Positions 37,165-45,466 of a DNA stretch of 64,000 bases are shown one piece after another (the first letter of the stretch is position 1; each line of letters starts with the position of its first letter). The translations under genes were made by a program, and so were the position numbers. Source of the DNA: Flavobacterium sp. UMI-01 (lineage in GTDB: Bacteria > Bacteroidota > Bacteroidia > Flavobacteriales > Flavobacteriaceae). The stretch covers positions 141,521-205,520 of the forward strand of contig NZ_BPLU01000006.1 in NCBI RefSeq assembly GCF_019656315.1, written 5' to 3'. Under the pieces are notes generated by a model. The model ran no database searches, was not told the origin of the DNA, and saw only the letters and a list, made by a program, of their open reading frames with translations.

Positions 37165-38505
37165 ATGAAAAGAATACTCCAGTACTCTGCCCTACTTCTC
37201 ATTCTACTGTTAATTTATTTTGGCTGGAACACCTATCCTAAGTTGGATTTGATTTCTGGCTTTTCTGCCAAAAGTGTTGCTTCGGGACATTTTATTGACC
37301 GGCGTCCACTGGAATTGATAGAAGCACAAGACAATGATATAGACTTGGTCGATTTGGCTTCCAATAGTATTAATGAAGTGGGAAAATTTGCCACTGCCTC
37401 TGTTTACGGCATCAAAGAACGCAAAGCGATTTATCGCGAAGGTCTTGGGGCAACTTTAATCCATGATGATTTTGATACGAGCCAACCTTATTTAGTTCCC
37501 AAACGTTTAAAAGCAACCCCAGGTCTCTATCCTTATGGAGATGAAAAACCTAAAGACACCCTTTTTGAAAACATAGATTATTCAAAATTGAATTCTGCTG
37601 TCCAAAATGCATTTGATACGGGGAACCAAAAAATAAAACGTTCTCGGGCGGTTGTAGTCATCTATAAAGACAAAATCATAGCCGAAAAATACGCCAAAGG
37701 TTTTAACGAAAAAAGTAAAATATTGGGCTGGTCCATGACCAAAAGCATTACCAGTGCGGTTTTTGGAGTACTGGCACAACAAGGCAAATTCGACATTTAC
37801 AAACCTGCTCCCATTCCTGAATGGCAAAACGACGAACGAAAAAACATTACCACCAATAATTTACTCCAGATGAATTCGGGATTAGAATGGGTTGAAAACT
37901 ACAACACCATTTGCGATGCTACCCAAATGCTTTTTCAGGCCGAAGACATGGGCAAGGTACAACTAGAAAAACCCTCAGTTTACAAACCCAACATGCACTG
38001 GAACTATTCCTCAGGTACGACCAACTTATTATCTAAAATTTTGCGGAGCCAATTCAAAACCCATCAAGAATACTTGGATTTTTGGTACACTAATCTCATC
38101 GACAAAATAGGAATGCACTCGATGCTGATTGAAACCGATATGGCAGGAAATTATATTGGTTCTTCGTATGGCTGGGCGACAGCTCGTGATTGGGGAAAAT
38201 TTGGTTTGTTGTACTTACACCAAGGCAATTGGAACGGCGAACAGATTCTTTCGCCTAGCTGGGTGCGTTACACTCACACCCCCACTGCAACTTCTAACGG
38301 ACGCTATGGCGCACAATTCTGGCTCAATGCGGGCGGACATTTTCCTGATGTGCCTCGGGATATGTATTATTGTAGTGGGTTTCAAGGACAGATGGTCGCC
38401 ATCATTCCGTCAAAAGAATTGGTGATTGTACGAATGGGGCTAAAGGAAGAAAACGGTTTTAATTTTAACCACTTTTTGCAATCGGTTAGTGCTTCGATTC
38501 ACTAG
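37165..38505 (+). CDS. Serine hydrolase of the beta-lactamase (class C) family
   Basis: 446 residues. It has an N-terminal hydrophobic anchor (ILQYSALLLILLLIYFGW). The catalytic SxxK is SMTK in LGWSMTKSITSAVFG near residue 191. YSSGTTN (near residue 282) fits the Tyr-x-Asn/Ser motif position. It is probably a periplasmic or membrane-bound esterase or peptidase rather than a true resistance enzyme. Single gene, divergent from sufS. Confidence 0.85.
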   Translation: MKRILQYSALLLILLLIYFGWNTYPKLDLISGFSAKSVASGHFIDRRPLELIEAQDNDIDLVDLASNSINEVGKFATASVYGIKERKAIYREGLGATLIHDDFDTSQPYLVPKRLKATPGLYPYGDEKPKDTLFENIDYSKLNSAVQNAFDTGNQKIKRSRAVVVIYKDKIIAEKYAKGFNEKSKILGWSMTKSITSAVFGVLAQQGKFDIYKPAPIPEWQNDERKNITTNNLLQMNSGLEWVENYNTICDATQMLFQAEDMGKVQLEKPSVYKPNMHWNYSSGTTNLLSKILRSQFKTHQEYLDFWYTNLIDKIGMHSMLIETDMAGNYIGSSYGWATARDWGKFGLLYLHQGNWNGEQILSPSWVRYTHTPTATSNGRYGAQFWLNAGGHFPDVPRDMYYCSGFQGQMVAIIPSKELVIVRMGLKEENGFNFNHFLQSVSASIH

Positions 38506-38533
38506 AAACTGGAACTCAGATAGTAAAAGAATT

Positions 38534-38552
38534 TACTCCGATGGAGCTTTAT
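38534..38552. repeat. Solitary REP-like palindrome
   Basis: TACTCCGATGGAGCTTTA contains CTCCGATGGAG, similar to the GCTCCTATGGAGC repeats beside the RAYT at 19324. Confidence 0.45.
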
Positions 38553-38661
38553 TACGACTTTTATTCAGGATGGGTATAAAGAGGAGCGAAATATATAATC
38601 ACCATACTAATCGTTTTATGGTTTGCATTTGCGGATTTTGGAAAAAAGAAGTCCTTACTAG

Positions 38662-38733
38662 TCCTGATGGGAGCGGCATCCTTTATTGGGGTTCATTTTT
38701 GGAACCCCAATAAAGATACAGCGGACAGCAGGA
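38662..38733 (+). ncRNA. Candidate structured RNA common in flavobacteria
   Basis: About 72 nt. The outer stem TCCTG (38662-38666) / CAGGA (38729-38733) encloses two purine-rich internal-loop strands (GGGAGCGGCATCC and AGATACAGCGGACAG). A perfect 13-bp apical hairpin (38682-38694 / 38702-38714) tops it. I recall this CCTGATgGaAGCGGCATCC ... AGATAcAGCGGACAG pattern from many flavobacterial intergenic regions. It may be the Flavo-1 motif RNA, but I cannot confirm the name. It lies 157 nt after the serine hydrolase gene. Transcription from that strand is inferred. Confidence 0.55.
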
Positions 38734-38786
38734 GCGAACGTAATTATAGAAATCACCCGTGGTACTCCTGCTAAAAAAATTTATGA

Positions 38787-39827
38787 TTACAATGAAATGC
38801 TTCTTTTTTCCTTATGGCTTTGTTGAGCGGCATCGATGATTTGCATCACTTGAATTCCTTCCTGCGCGGTAACGGGTTCAGGAGAATTGTTGCAAATGGC
38901 CTGATACATCCCGTCAAAATAATCGTAATAATTGCCTTGAAGCGTAGGGATTTTTTCGCGGATGATTTTGCCTTCCACTTCGGTATGCAATAGTCCTTCG
39001 TGGGCTTTGTCTTCGGTTCCCCAATCGTGTAAATTGGGTTTGTGGTCCAATTTCAAATGGTCTTCTTGAACATCGCCTCGCATTTTAAAAAACGAACCTT
39101 TCCTGCCCTGAAGGATGTAGGACGGAATCGTTTCACGGTTAAAGTAGCCCGCTTTAAGGCGTGTTCTAAAATTAGGATACTGCAAGACAATATCTATCCA
39201 ATCATCGACTAAAGAATGTTCGCGGGTAATGCGAATATCTGCTTGTACAGCTTGCGGAAACCCAAACAAATACAAGGCTTGGTCAATCAAGTGAGGCCCT
39301 AAATCTTTGAGGATTCCTGCGCCCTCATTACGGGTTTCTTTGTGGGTTTTGGGACTCAGTTCAGGATTATAGCGGTCATAATGAAACTCGGCTTCGATGA
39401 GTTCTCCTAACAGTCCTTGGTCACAGACTTTTTTAACGGTTTTGAAATCACTGTCCCAACGGCGGTTTTGGAAAACGCCCAGTTTCAGTCCGTTTTGCTG
39501 TGCCAAAGCTGCCAATTCCTTGGCCTCTGCCAACGTCGTTGTAAAAGCTTTCTCGACAATAGCGTGCTTGCCAGCTTCCAAGACTTTTTTGGCAAATTCA
39601 TAATGCGTTGCTGTGGGTGTATTAACAACAATCAGTTGGGCATCGCTTTCTAAAACCGCTTCGAGTGTGGGAAAACTTACGGTTTCTGGATAATCTACTT
39701 GTATGGCCTTTTTCGAACGTTCCCATGAGCCCATCAACTCAAATCCGGGGTGAAGGTGTAAAAAAGGAGCATGAAATACTTTGCCTGACATGCCGTAGGA
39801 AAGGAGCGCTGTTTTTATTTTTTGCAT
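38787..39827 (-). CDS. Gfo/Idh/MocA-family NAD(P)-dependent oxidoreductase
   Basis: 346 residues from the ATG at 39827; the frame is open for 40 more codons but those do not look like family sequence. The N-terminal nucleotide fold starts ALLSYGMSGKVFHAPFL. The usual EKP motif reads VEKAF, so Pro is replaced by Ala. The C-terminal substrate domain has GAGILKDLGPHLIDQALYLFG with the conserved Asp/His. Probably a sugar or inositol dehydrogenase; substrate unknown. Confidence 0.88.
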   Translation of the reverse strand: MQKIKTALLSYGMSGKVFHAPFLHLHPGFELMGSWERSKKAIQVDYPETVSFPTLEAVLESDAQLIVVNTPTATHYEFAKKVLEAGKHAIVEKAFTTTLAEAKELAALAQQNGLKLGVFQNRRWDSDFKTVKKVCDQGLLGELIEAEFHYDRYNPELSPKTHKETRNEGAGILKDLGPHLIDQALYLFGFPQAVQADIRITREHSLVDDWIDIVLQYPNFRTRLKAGYFNRETIPSYILQGRKGSFFKMRGDVQEDHLKLDHKPNLHDWGTEDKAHEGLLHTEVEGKIIREKIPTLQGNYYDYFDGMYQAICNNSPEPVTAQEGIQVMQIIDAAQQSHKEKRSISL

Positions 39828-39972
39828 GGTGCTTACTTTTTGTTTTTTTGAAAGTTCGTTTGGGTTGTTTTGCTTGACTGATAAAGTAAAAAAACAAAAA
39901 TAAATTGGATTGTCAAAAAGAGTATTTATTTTCTCATTAATTAACAAACATTTAAAAGGTTATAGCGTATTA

Positions 39973-40007
39973 TTGCAAAAGAAATACAATAGAAAAGCTT
40001 ACTTTTG
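39973..40007 (+). promoter_or_regulatory. rseP promoter candidate
   Basis: TTG (39973-39975) and TACTTTTG (40000-40007), spacing 24. The -7 box fits TAnnTTTG and leaves a leader of about 27 nt. Confidence 0.5.
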
Positions 40008-40037
40008 TGAGTTAAAAAAAAGAATTAAAATTTTATA

Positions 40038-41381
40038 ATGGAACTATTTATCAAGCTTTCTCAGTTTTTATTGAGCTTATCTTTACTGATTATCCTTCAC
40101 GAATTAGGGCATTTTATCCCCGCCAAATTATTCAAAACCAGAGTCGAAAAATTTTATCTATTCTTTGATGTGAAATTCTCCTTATTGAAGAAAAAGATTG
40201 GAGAAACTGAATACGGTATTGGGTGGTTGCCATTAGGAGGTTATGTAAAAATCTCTGGGATGATTGACGAAAGCATGGACAAGGAACAAATGGCTTTGCC
40301 ACCACAACCTTGGGAATTTCGTTCTAAGCCAGCCTGGCAACGTTTGATTATTATGTTAGGTGGCGTAACGGTGAATTTTATTTTGGCGTTCATTATTTAC
40401 ATTGGAATGGCTTTTACCTATGGGGATACGTATGTGGCTATGCAAGACATGCAAGACGGTTTGTTGATTGAAAATCCTGTTTTACAAAAAATAGGTTTTC
40501 AAACAGGAGACAAAATCATCGCCATAGATGGTGATAAAATAGTCAAGTTTGACAATCAAATCAACATGAAAATTGTCATGGGGAAAGAAGTCCTTATCGA
40601 AAGAAACGGTGCAACACAAACTCTAACCATGCCAGCTGATATCGTGGATCAATTGACAAAAGAAGACAAAGGACATCTAGTTGCGCTACGTATGCCGTTT
40701 GTAATTGGTGCTGTAACTCCTGAATCACCTAACTCCTCTTTGCAACCCAAAGATTTGATTTTAGCCTTGAACAACCAAAAGATAAAGTATTTTGATCAAG
40801 CCAAAACAATTTTAGAAGCCAATAAGAACAAAACCATCTCGGCAACTGTTTTGCGTGACCACAAAGAAGTACCTGTATCGGTAGCGGTAAATACCGATGG
40901 AAAACTGGGGGTTCAATTAGGGGGATTAGGCATGGAATCTTTAGAACAATTAGGATATTATAAAGTACGCAAACAAGAATTTGGTTTCTTAGAATCTATT
41001 CCTGTGGGCATCCAAAAAGGAAAAGACCAATTAGTTTCCTATGGCAAACAATTGCAAATGATTTTTAATCCTGATACAGGTGCTTACAAACAAGTAGGGG
41101 GTTTTAAAGCCATATTTGATATTTTTCCTAGTACTTGGAGTTGGGAAATCTTTTGGTCGCTTACTGCTTTGTTATCGATTATGCTTGGGGTAATGAACTT
41201 ATTGCCTATTCCAGCATTGGATGGAGGTCATGTATTATTTTTATTATACGAAATGGTCAGCGGTAAAAAACCAAGCGACAAATTCCTAGAAAATGCCCAA
41301 ATGGTTGGTTTTGTTTTACTTATCTCACTCCTACTATTTGCTAACGGAAACGACATTTACAAGGCAATCGTAGGGCGATAA
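40038..41381 (+). CDS. rseP: RIP (site-2) zinc metalloprotease RseP
   Basis: 447 residues. The zinc motif HELGH is in LIILHELGHFIPAK near residue 21, in the first transmembrane segment. Two PDZ-like regions follow (about 130-200 and 220-300). The second zinc ligand motif NLLPIPALDGGHVLFLLYE lies near residue 395, and the final helix ends the protein. It cleaves membrane proteins within the bilayer, such as anti-sigma factors. It lies directly before tRNA-Asn and is the last core gene left of the island. Confidence 0.96.
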   Translation: MELFIKLSQFLLSLSLLIILHELGHFIPAKLFKTRVEKFYLFFDVKFSLLKKKIGETEYGIGWLPLGGYVKISGMIDESMDKEQMALPPQPWEFRSKPAWQRLIIMLGGVTVNFILAFIIYIGMAFTYGDTYVAMQDMQDGLLIENPVLQKIGFQTGDKIIAIDGDKIVKFDNQINMKIVMGKEVLIERNGATQTLTMPADIVDQLTKEDKGHLVALRMPFVIGAVTPESPNSSLQPKDLILALNNQKIKYFDQAKTILEANKNKTISATVLRDHKEVPVSVAVNTDGKLGVQLGGLGMESLEQLGYYKVRKQEFGFLESIPVGIQKGKDQLVSYGKQLQMIFNPDTGAYKQVGGFKAIFDIFPSTWSWEIFWSLTALLSIMLGVMNLLPIPALDGGHVLFLLYEMVSGKKPSDKFLENAQMVGFVLLISLLLFANGNDIYKAIVGR

Positions 41382-41406
41382 AAAAAATTGAAAAAAAATT
41401 TAATTT

Positions 41407-41440
41407 TTGCTTGCAGATATCAAATTTAGCCCTATCTTTG
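41407..41440 (+). promoter_or_regulatory. Promoter of tRNA-Asn
   Basis: TATCTTTG at 41433-41440 matches TAnnTTTG exactly. A TTG is at 41411-41413 (spacing 19), and another at 41407-41409. The box is about 76 nt before the tRNA, fitting a leader later processed off. Confidence 0.6.
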
Positions 41441-41516
41441 CAACCGCTTAAACAAACAAACACAACGTTCAAATTAAGCACACAAACATACCTGTACGCA
41501 TTTAAATTATACAGTT

Positions 41517-41590
41517 TCCTCCTTAGCTCAGTTGGTTAGAGCATCTGACTGTTAATCAGAGGGTCCTTGGTTCGAGCCCAAGAGGGGGAG
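41517..41590 (+). tRNA. tRNA-Asn (anticodon GTT)
   Basis: 74 nt. The acceptor stem is TCCTCCT (41517-41523) paired with AGGGGGA (41583-41589), one G-U pair, discriminator G at 41590. The anticodon arm reads TCTGA-CTGTTAA-TCAGA, anticodon GTT. The T-arm has TTCGAGC. No CCA is encoded. The 3' end from 41563 is the left copy of a 30-bp repeat, so this is the attachment site of the island to its right, and the functional tRNA was restored by the element. Confidence 0.95.
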
Positions 41591-41592
41591 CT
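41563..41592. repeat. attL: left 30-bp direct repeat (tRNA-Asn 3' end)
   Basis: Identical over 30 bp to 63867-63896. It covers the T-arm and acceptor of tRNA-Asn plus two bases. Flanking bases differ on both sides, so this is the exact core. Confidence 0.95.
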
Positions 41593-41599
41593 TCTTTAG

Positions 41600-41632
41600 A
41601 AAAGACTTTACATTTGTAAGGTCTTTTTTTTT
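41600..41632 (+). terminator. tRNA-Asn terminator supplied by the element
   Basis: AAAGACTTTAC... / GTAAGGTCTTT imperfect stem with a T-run, just after the tRNA. It lies inside the island, so it replaced the chromosomal terminator now at 63910-63938. Confidence 0.6.
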
Positions 41633-41728
41633 GGCTGTAAGTCAATGAAATCAACACTTTACAAAGGTTTACAACAGGAATTTATATTTTCTATTATGAC
41701 AACTTTGATAGTTTTTTTTGAGAAAAAA

Positions 41729-41771
41729 AGGTAGCATATTAGGTAACATATTTTTCTGAAAAGGTAACACT
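41729..41771. repeat. Three AGGTAACA-type direct repeats near attL
   Basis: AGGTAGCATA (41729-41738), AGGTAACATA (41741-41750) and AGGTAACACT (41762-41771). Spacing and location between attL and the integrase suggest arm-type integrase or excisionase binding sites. This is inferred. Confidence 0.45.
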
Positions 41772-41814
41772 TTTTTATCGCAACAAATTGTATGTCTAAC
41801 TAAAACCAAAAGTT

Positions 41815-43035
41815 ATGACAAAACACAATTTCAAAATCCTTTTTGTTCAGGCTAAAAACAGAACAAACAAGAAAAATCAATCACCATTATATTGTAGAAT
41901 TACGCTAAATGGAATAAGAAAACAGTTTGCAACAGGAATTCAAATTGAAGCATCAAATTGGGACAATAAAAGTCAAATAATTTTAAATCTTCATAAATCA
42001 GCTAAGCTCTATAATACCCAACTGGACAATATAAAATCAAAACTTAACAAGCTTTACACCATTTTAAGCATGGAAGAAAGTAGTTTTACTATTGACGACC
42101 TATACAACAAATACCTTGGAAAGGAAATCAAGAAAAAAGAAAAGGTTCTCTCCTATTATAAACAATATCTTTCTAAAATTAAAAAACTCGTAGGATTAGA
42201 AATAAAAGCAAACACCTACGATAAGTTCGAGTATGTTGGCAAACATTTGGAAGCTTTCCTAAAATGGAAATTCAAAAAAACTGATTTCCCATTAGAAGAA
42301 TTGAGCTTACAGTTTCTGGATGATTTTGACTATTACTTAAAAACGGAAAAGAAACAAAGTCAAATTACCATCAACAAAACCATTCAAAGATTCAGAACAC
42401 CAATAAAAAAAGCTATTTCAGAAGGATATTTGGACAGGGATCCCTTTATACTTCATAAAACAAAAACAGTCCGTAAAACAATTATTTTCCTTACCAATGA
42501 AGAACTTAAATCACTTGAAAATTTAAAATTAAAACAAAAGAGATTGAGCCTTATCCAAGACCTATTTATTTTCTGTTGCTACACAGGATTGGCATTTAAT
42601 GAGATGACATCATTAGAAAAAAAGCATATACTAATGGGCTTTGACGGAATGAATTGGATTCAAATGAAAAGAGAAAAAACACAACGTCAAATATCTATCC
42701 CCATTCTTCCTATAGCACAAGATATAATTGATAAATACACTTCAAACAAGGAATTGCTGTTTCCTAAAATTAGCAATCAAAAGTTTAATTCCTATCTTAA
42801 AGAAATAGCTGCCATAGCAGGTATTGAAAAAAATCTGACTCACCATATTGCCAGAAAAACATTTGCTTCCACTGTGTTACTATACAATGATGTCCCAATG
42901 GAAATCGTTTCAGAACTTTTGGGGCATTCTAATATGACTATTACTCAGGAAAGCTATGGTAAGGTTGTACAGAAAAAAGTGAGTGAAGTAATGGGTAGAT
43001 TGAAATTAAAAATTAATCAACAGCAAAAAAAGTAA
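41815..43035 (+). CDS. Tyrosine recombinase / integrase
   Basis: 406 residues. The N-terminal arm-binding domain (residues 1-90) is followed by a SAM-like core-binding domain and a catalytic domain from about 225. Catalytic residues: His344 and Arg347 (HxxR in HHIARKTF), His371 (GHSN) and nucleophile Tyr381 (ESYGKV). The usual first Arg is replaced (TGLAFNEM, Ala260), as is known for IntDOT-type Bacteroidota integrases. It should integrate and excise the island at tRNA-Asn. It is transcribed away from attL. Confidence 0.95.
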   Translation: MTKHNFKILFVQAKNRTNKKNQSPLYCRITLNGIRKQFATGIQIEASNWDNKSQIILNLHKSAKLYNTQLDNIKSKLNKLYTILSMEESSFTIDDLYNKYLGKEIKKKEKVLSYYKQYLSKIKKLVGLEIKANTYDKFEYVGKHLEAFLKWKFKKTDFPLEELSLQFLDDFDYYLKTEKKQSQITINKTIQRFRTPIKKAISEGYLDRDPFILHKTKTVRKTIIFLTNEELKSLENLKLKQKRLSLIQDLFIFCCYTGLAFNEMTSLEKKHILMGFDGMNWIQMKREKTQRQISIPILPIAQDIIDKYTSNKELLFPKISNQKFNSYLKEIAAIAGIEKNLTHHIARKTFASTVLLYNDVPMEIVSELLGHSNMTITQESYGKVVQKKVSEVMGRLKLKINQQQKK

Positions 43036-43141
43036 ATATCACTAAAAGTGGGTATTGTAATAAAAGAATAATCCCACTTTCTTTGTGATTAGTACATTGA
43101 AATAATAATAAAAGTGATCCTTATTAGAAATTAAGTTGGAA

Positions 43142-43378
43142 TTAAGATTCACTATCAAAAATAAAAAACTCATCAATATCAATTTTTAAGGTCATTGAAA
43201 TGGTATATAGAGTTGTTATTGAAGTATTAATAACCCCTCTTTCAATTCTACTAATTTGAGAAATTTCTACACCTATCTCATTTGCCAACTGTTCTTGCGT
43301 AAGACCTTTAGACAAACGAAGTTTACGGAGATTTTCTCCAAAGTTGATTAATATGTTTTTTTTATTCAGATTATCCAC
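43142..43378 (-). CDS. XRE-family helix-turn-helix regulator
   Basis: 78 residues, single HTH (KGLTQEQLANEIGVEISQISRIERG) in the Cro/CI-like fold. It uses a GTG start at 43378; there is no in-frame ATG upstream. It is divergent from the gene cluster beginning at 43474. A perfect palindrome TAGGCA-N4-TGCCTA (43414-43429) in the shared gap is a likely operator. It probably represses the rightward cluster, and possibly itself. Confidence 0.85.
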   Translation of the reverse strand: MDNLNKKNILINFGENLRKLRLSKGLTQEQLANEIGVEISQISRIERGVINTSITTLYTISMTLKIDIDEFFIFDSES

Positions 43379-43413
43379 GAAATAAAATTCGTTGAATAAA
43401 GCATTTTTTAGGT

Positions 43414-43435
43414 AGGCATATTTGCCTATATTTGA
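43414..43435. promoter_or_regulatory. Operator palindrome overlapping a rightward -7 box
   Basis: TAGGCA (43414-43419), TATT, TGCCTA (43424-43429). It overlaps TATATTTG (43428-43435), the -7 box for the 43474 gene. Binding by the divergent XRE protein would block the promoter. Inferred. Confidence 0.5.
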
Positions 43436-43473
43436 AAAGAAATTGAAACTTAAAATACTTAAAAATCCTACTT

Positions 43474-44131
43474 ATGAAAAAAATAATACCCCCTATAATG
43501 CTGCTGATTTGTATTTCAATTTTCTCCCAAAATCCAGTTAATTATAATTTAATCGGTGAAAATATAAAAAATAATAAATCTGAACTTTACTATCCTGAGT
43601 TGATGGCTAGATTTCAAAAGGGAGACACAACACTAACATTGAATCAAAAAAGACATTTATACTACGGATTCACTTTTCAAGAAAAATTCAAAAATTTTAA
43701 GTTCAATGGGCTCTTGGATAGTATTTCAAAATATGAGCAACTAAATACAAAAGAATCTCTGTTAAAAGCTCTGGATTTCAGGAAAAAAAGTCCTTGAAAG
43801 AAATCCATTTGAAACAGGAATAATTGATGGCAAACTTGCAATTTATAAAACGCAAAAAAATAATGAGGAGTTTATGAAGGGTATACATCAAATCTCATTA
43901 ATTTTTGATGCAATCTTAAGTTCTGGAGACGGACTAACTAAAGAAACTGCGTTTGCAGTAACAAGCGTTTCAGCCGAATATGAAATTACCTCAATACTAG
44001 GTTTTAGCCCCGTTAAAAACCCCGTATTTATTGATCAAAATTATGAATACATTGAAATTGAACCAAATGATAAAAATGTAAAAGGAATCTTTTTTGATGT
44101 TTCAAGGACTACATACAGAATGAAATATTAA
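43474..44131 (+). pseudogene. Frameshifted DUF4919-like secreted protein
   Basis: Signal peptide MKKIIPPIMLLICISIFS. The first frame has LYYPELMARFQKGDTTLTLN and RHLYYGFTF, typical of DUF4919, and stops at 43797 after ...DFRKKSP. Another frame continues as KKVLERNPFETGIIDGKLAIYK and runs to 44131 (SSGDGLTKETAFAVTSV). The break is at a run of seven A (43783-43789). Six A would restore one open frame of about 218 codons. It is either a real frameshift or a sequencing error. The operon lies directly under the XRE operator. Confidence 0.75.
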
Positions 44132-44185
44132 ACAAACAGGAAAGCTGAAAACTGAATATAGTAAGCAAAAATTAAACTCTTAAAA

Positions 44186-44617
44186 ATGAAAAAAATCAAT
44201 CTATTTATTTTGTTTTTACTTCTAAGCATAACAAGTTTTGGTCAAAACAACATTACCTATTCAAAAGACTATTTAGGAAATACCGTGGCAAAAGACCAGT
44301 ACGGTAGTATTATCGCAATAGGTTCAAAAGATTATCTAGGAAATTTTGTTTGGAAAGATCAAAATGGAAAAGTAATAAATTCTGAATCAAAAGATTACAA
44401 TGGAAATACAGTAAAAAAAGACCAATATGGAAATACTCAGAGTACTCAATCTACAGACTATTTAGGAAATAAAGTTGAAAAAGATCAATACGGTAATGTA
44501 ATTTATACTTTATCTGAGGATTACCTCGGTAATTACATTAAAAAAGACAAGTATGGAAATATCTTAGGAACTTACAAAAAAGACTATTTAGGTAACTGGA
44601 CTTACTATTCTAATTAA
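44186..44617 (+). CDS. Secreted protein of 21-residue tandem repeats
   Basis: 143 residues. Signal peptide MKKINLFILFLLLSITSFGQ. The rest is five full repeats of 21 residues (26-46, 47-67, 68-88, 89-109 and 110-130) plus a partial sixth. The consensus is S-K-D-Y-L-G-N-x-V-x-K-D-Q-Y-G-N-x-x-x-T-x. The Tyr-Gly-Asn pairs suggest stacked beta turns, somewhat like MORN/YwqK repeats but not the same. Possibly an extracellular adhesion or binding protein. Family unknown. Confidence 0.75.
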   Translation: MKKINLFILFLLLSITSFGQNNITYSKDYLGNTVAKDQYGSIIAIGSKDYLGNFVWKDQNGKVINSESKDYNGNTVKKDQYGNTQSTQSTDYLGNKVEKDQYGNVIYTLSEDYLGNYIKKDKYGNILGTYKKDYLGNWTYYSN

Positions 44618-44634
44618 CTTAAAAAAAACCTAAT

Positions 44635-45006
44635 ATGAAAAAAATAATTATCCTATTGTCACTATTTATAGCAATATCATCCTACGCACAAAGCAGATAC
44701 AGTCAAATATCAACATCAACATTTAACCCCGAAGTGCCAAATCCAGATTATTACAAAGCAATGGCTGAACAAAAAATAGAGACAATTAAAAACAATATTT
44801 ATTATTATGATAATTTAACTAAAAAAGCTTTAAAATTAGATACTGACCTAAAGTTTAAACAAGATATCTATGAAATTATAGAGTACATAAATTTACTTAA
44901 AGAAACTAATTCTATGAGTTTTAATGAAGTCGATTCATACTTAAATCTGATAGATAAAAAATATAATAAAGCAATTAAAAATTATAATAAAAGAGTAAAA
45001 AACTAA
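44635..45006 (+). CDS. Small secreted protein of unknown function
   Basis: 123 residues. Signal peptide MKKIIILLSLFIAISSYAQ, then a mostly helical, Lys/Asn-rich domain (YYKAMAEQKIETIKNNIYYYDNL, VDSYLNLIDKKYNKAIKNYN). No motif. It lies 17 nt after the repeat protein gene in the same putative operon. Confidence 0.6.
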   Translation: MKKIIILLSLFIAISSYAQSRYSQISTSTFNPEVPNPDYYKAMAEQKIETIKNNIYYYDNLTKKALKLDTDLKFKQDIYEIIEYINLLKETNSMSFNEVDSYLNLIDKKYNKAIKNYNKRVKN

Positions 45007-45027
45007 GAAACCTTAATATGCCATATA

Positions 45028-45450
45028 ATGAAAAAAATTATTGTAGCCATAATTTTCCATACGATTTGTTACTCACAAAATATTAATGGAAGTTACCAAA
45101 GTCGATTCAATTCGTTTAACAACCCTAATGATACAACTAAAAATTTTTTCAAACCAGAATTAAATACGATCATTATTGATGTTTATGATTTTCCAGAAAC
45201 AAATGGAAGTGTTACAATAATGAATAAAGATCAAGATGGCGAAACGTTGAGTTTAAAATATCAAATTACAGGCTCAAAAAGAACTGAGAAAGCAGATTCT
45301 GGAATATATTATTTTTATCCTGCAAAAATGTATATCAATAACATCCCAACTAGAACTCAATGCACAATTGCGATACATAGCAATTTAGATGACATAATAA
45401 TTCTTTATACTGAAGCTGGTACAGTAGCAGTATTTGGAATAAAAAATTAA
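45028..45450 (+). CDS. Small secreted protein of unknown function
   Basis: 140 residues. The short signal MKKIIVAIIFHTICYSQ precedes an extended beta-rich domain (TIIIDVYDFPETNGSVTIMNK). No family recognised. It is 21 nt after the previous gene. Confidence 0.6.
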   Translation: MKKIIVAIIFHTICYSQNINGSYQSRFNSFNNPNDTTKNFFKPELNTIIIDVYDFPETNGSVTIMNKDQDGETLSLKYQITGSKRTEKADSGIYYFYPAKMYINNIPTRTQCTIAIHSNLDDIIILYTEAGTVAVFGIKN

Positions 45451-45466
45451 TCTTAATTTATAAAAA

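Noticed and set aside
38489..38713. Short coding frame over the candidate RNA
   Set aside because: Starts inside the end of the serine hydrolase gene and crosses the perfect hairpin. No protein-like pattern.
43783..43797. Programmed -1 frameshift at the A7 run
   Set aside because: Joining the two frames needs a +1 shift (skipping one A), not the -1 slip used at A-AAA-AAG sites. A length change in the run is simpler.
44261..44617. CRISPR-like 63-bp repeats
   Set aside because: The period is codons of a 21-residue protein repeat inside an open frame with a signal peptide.
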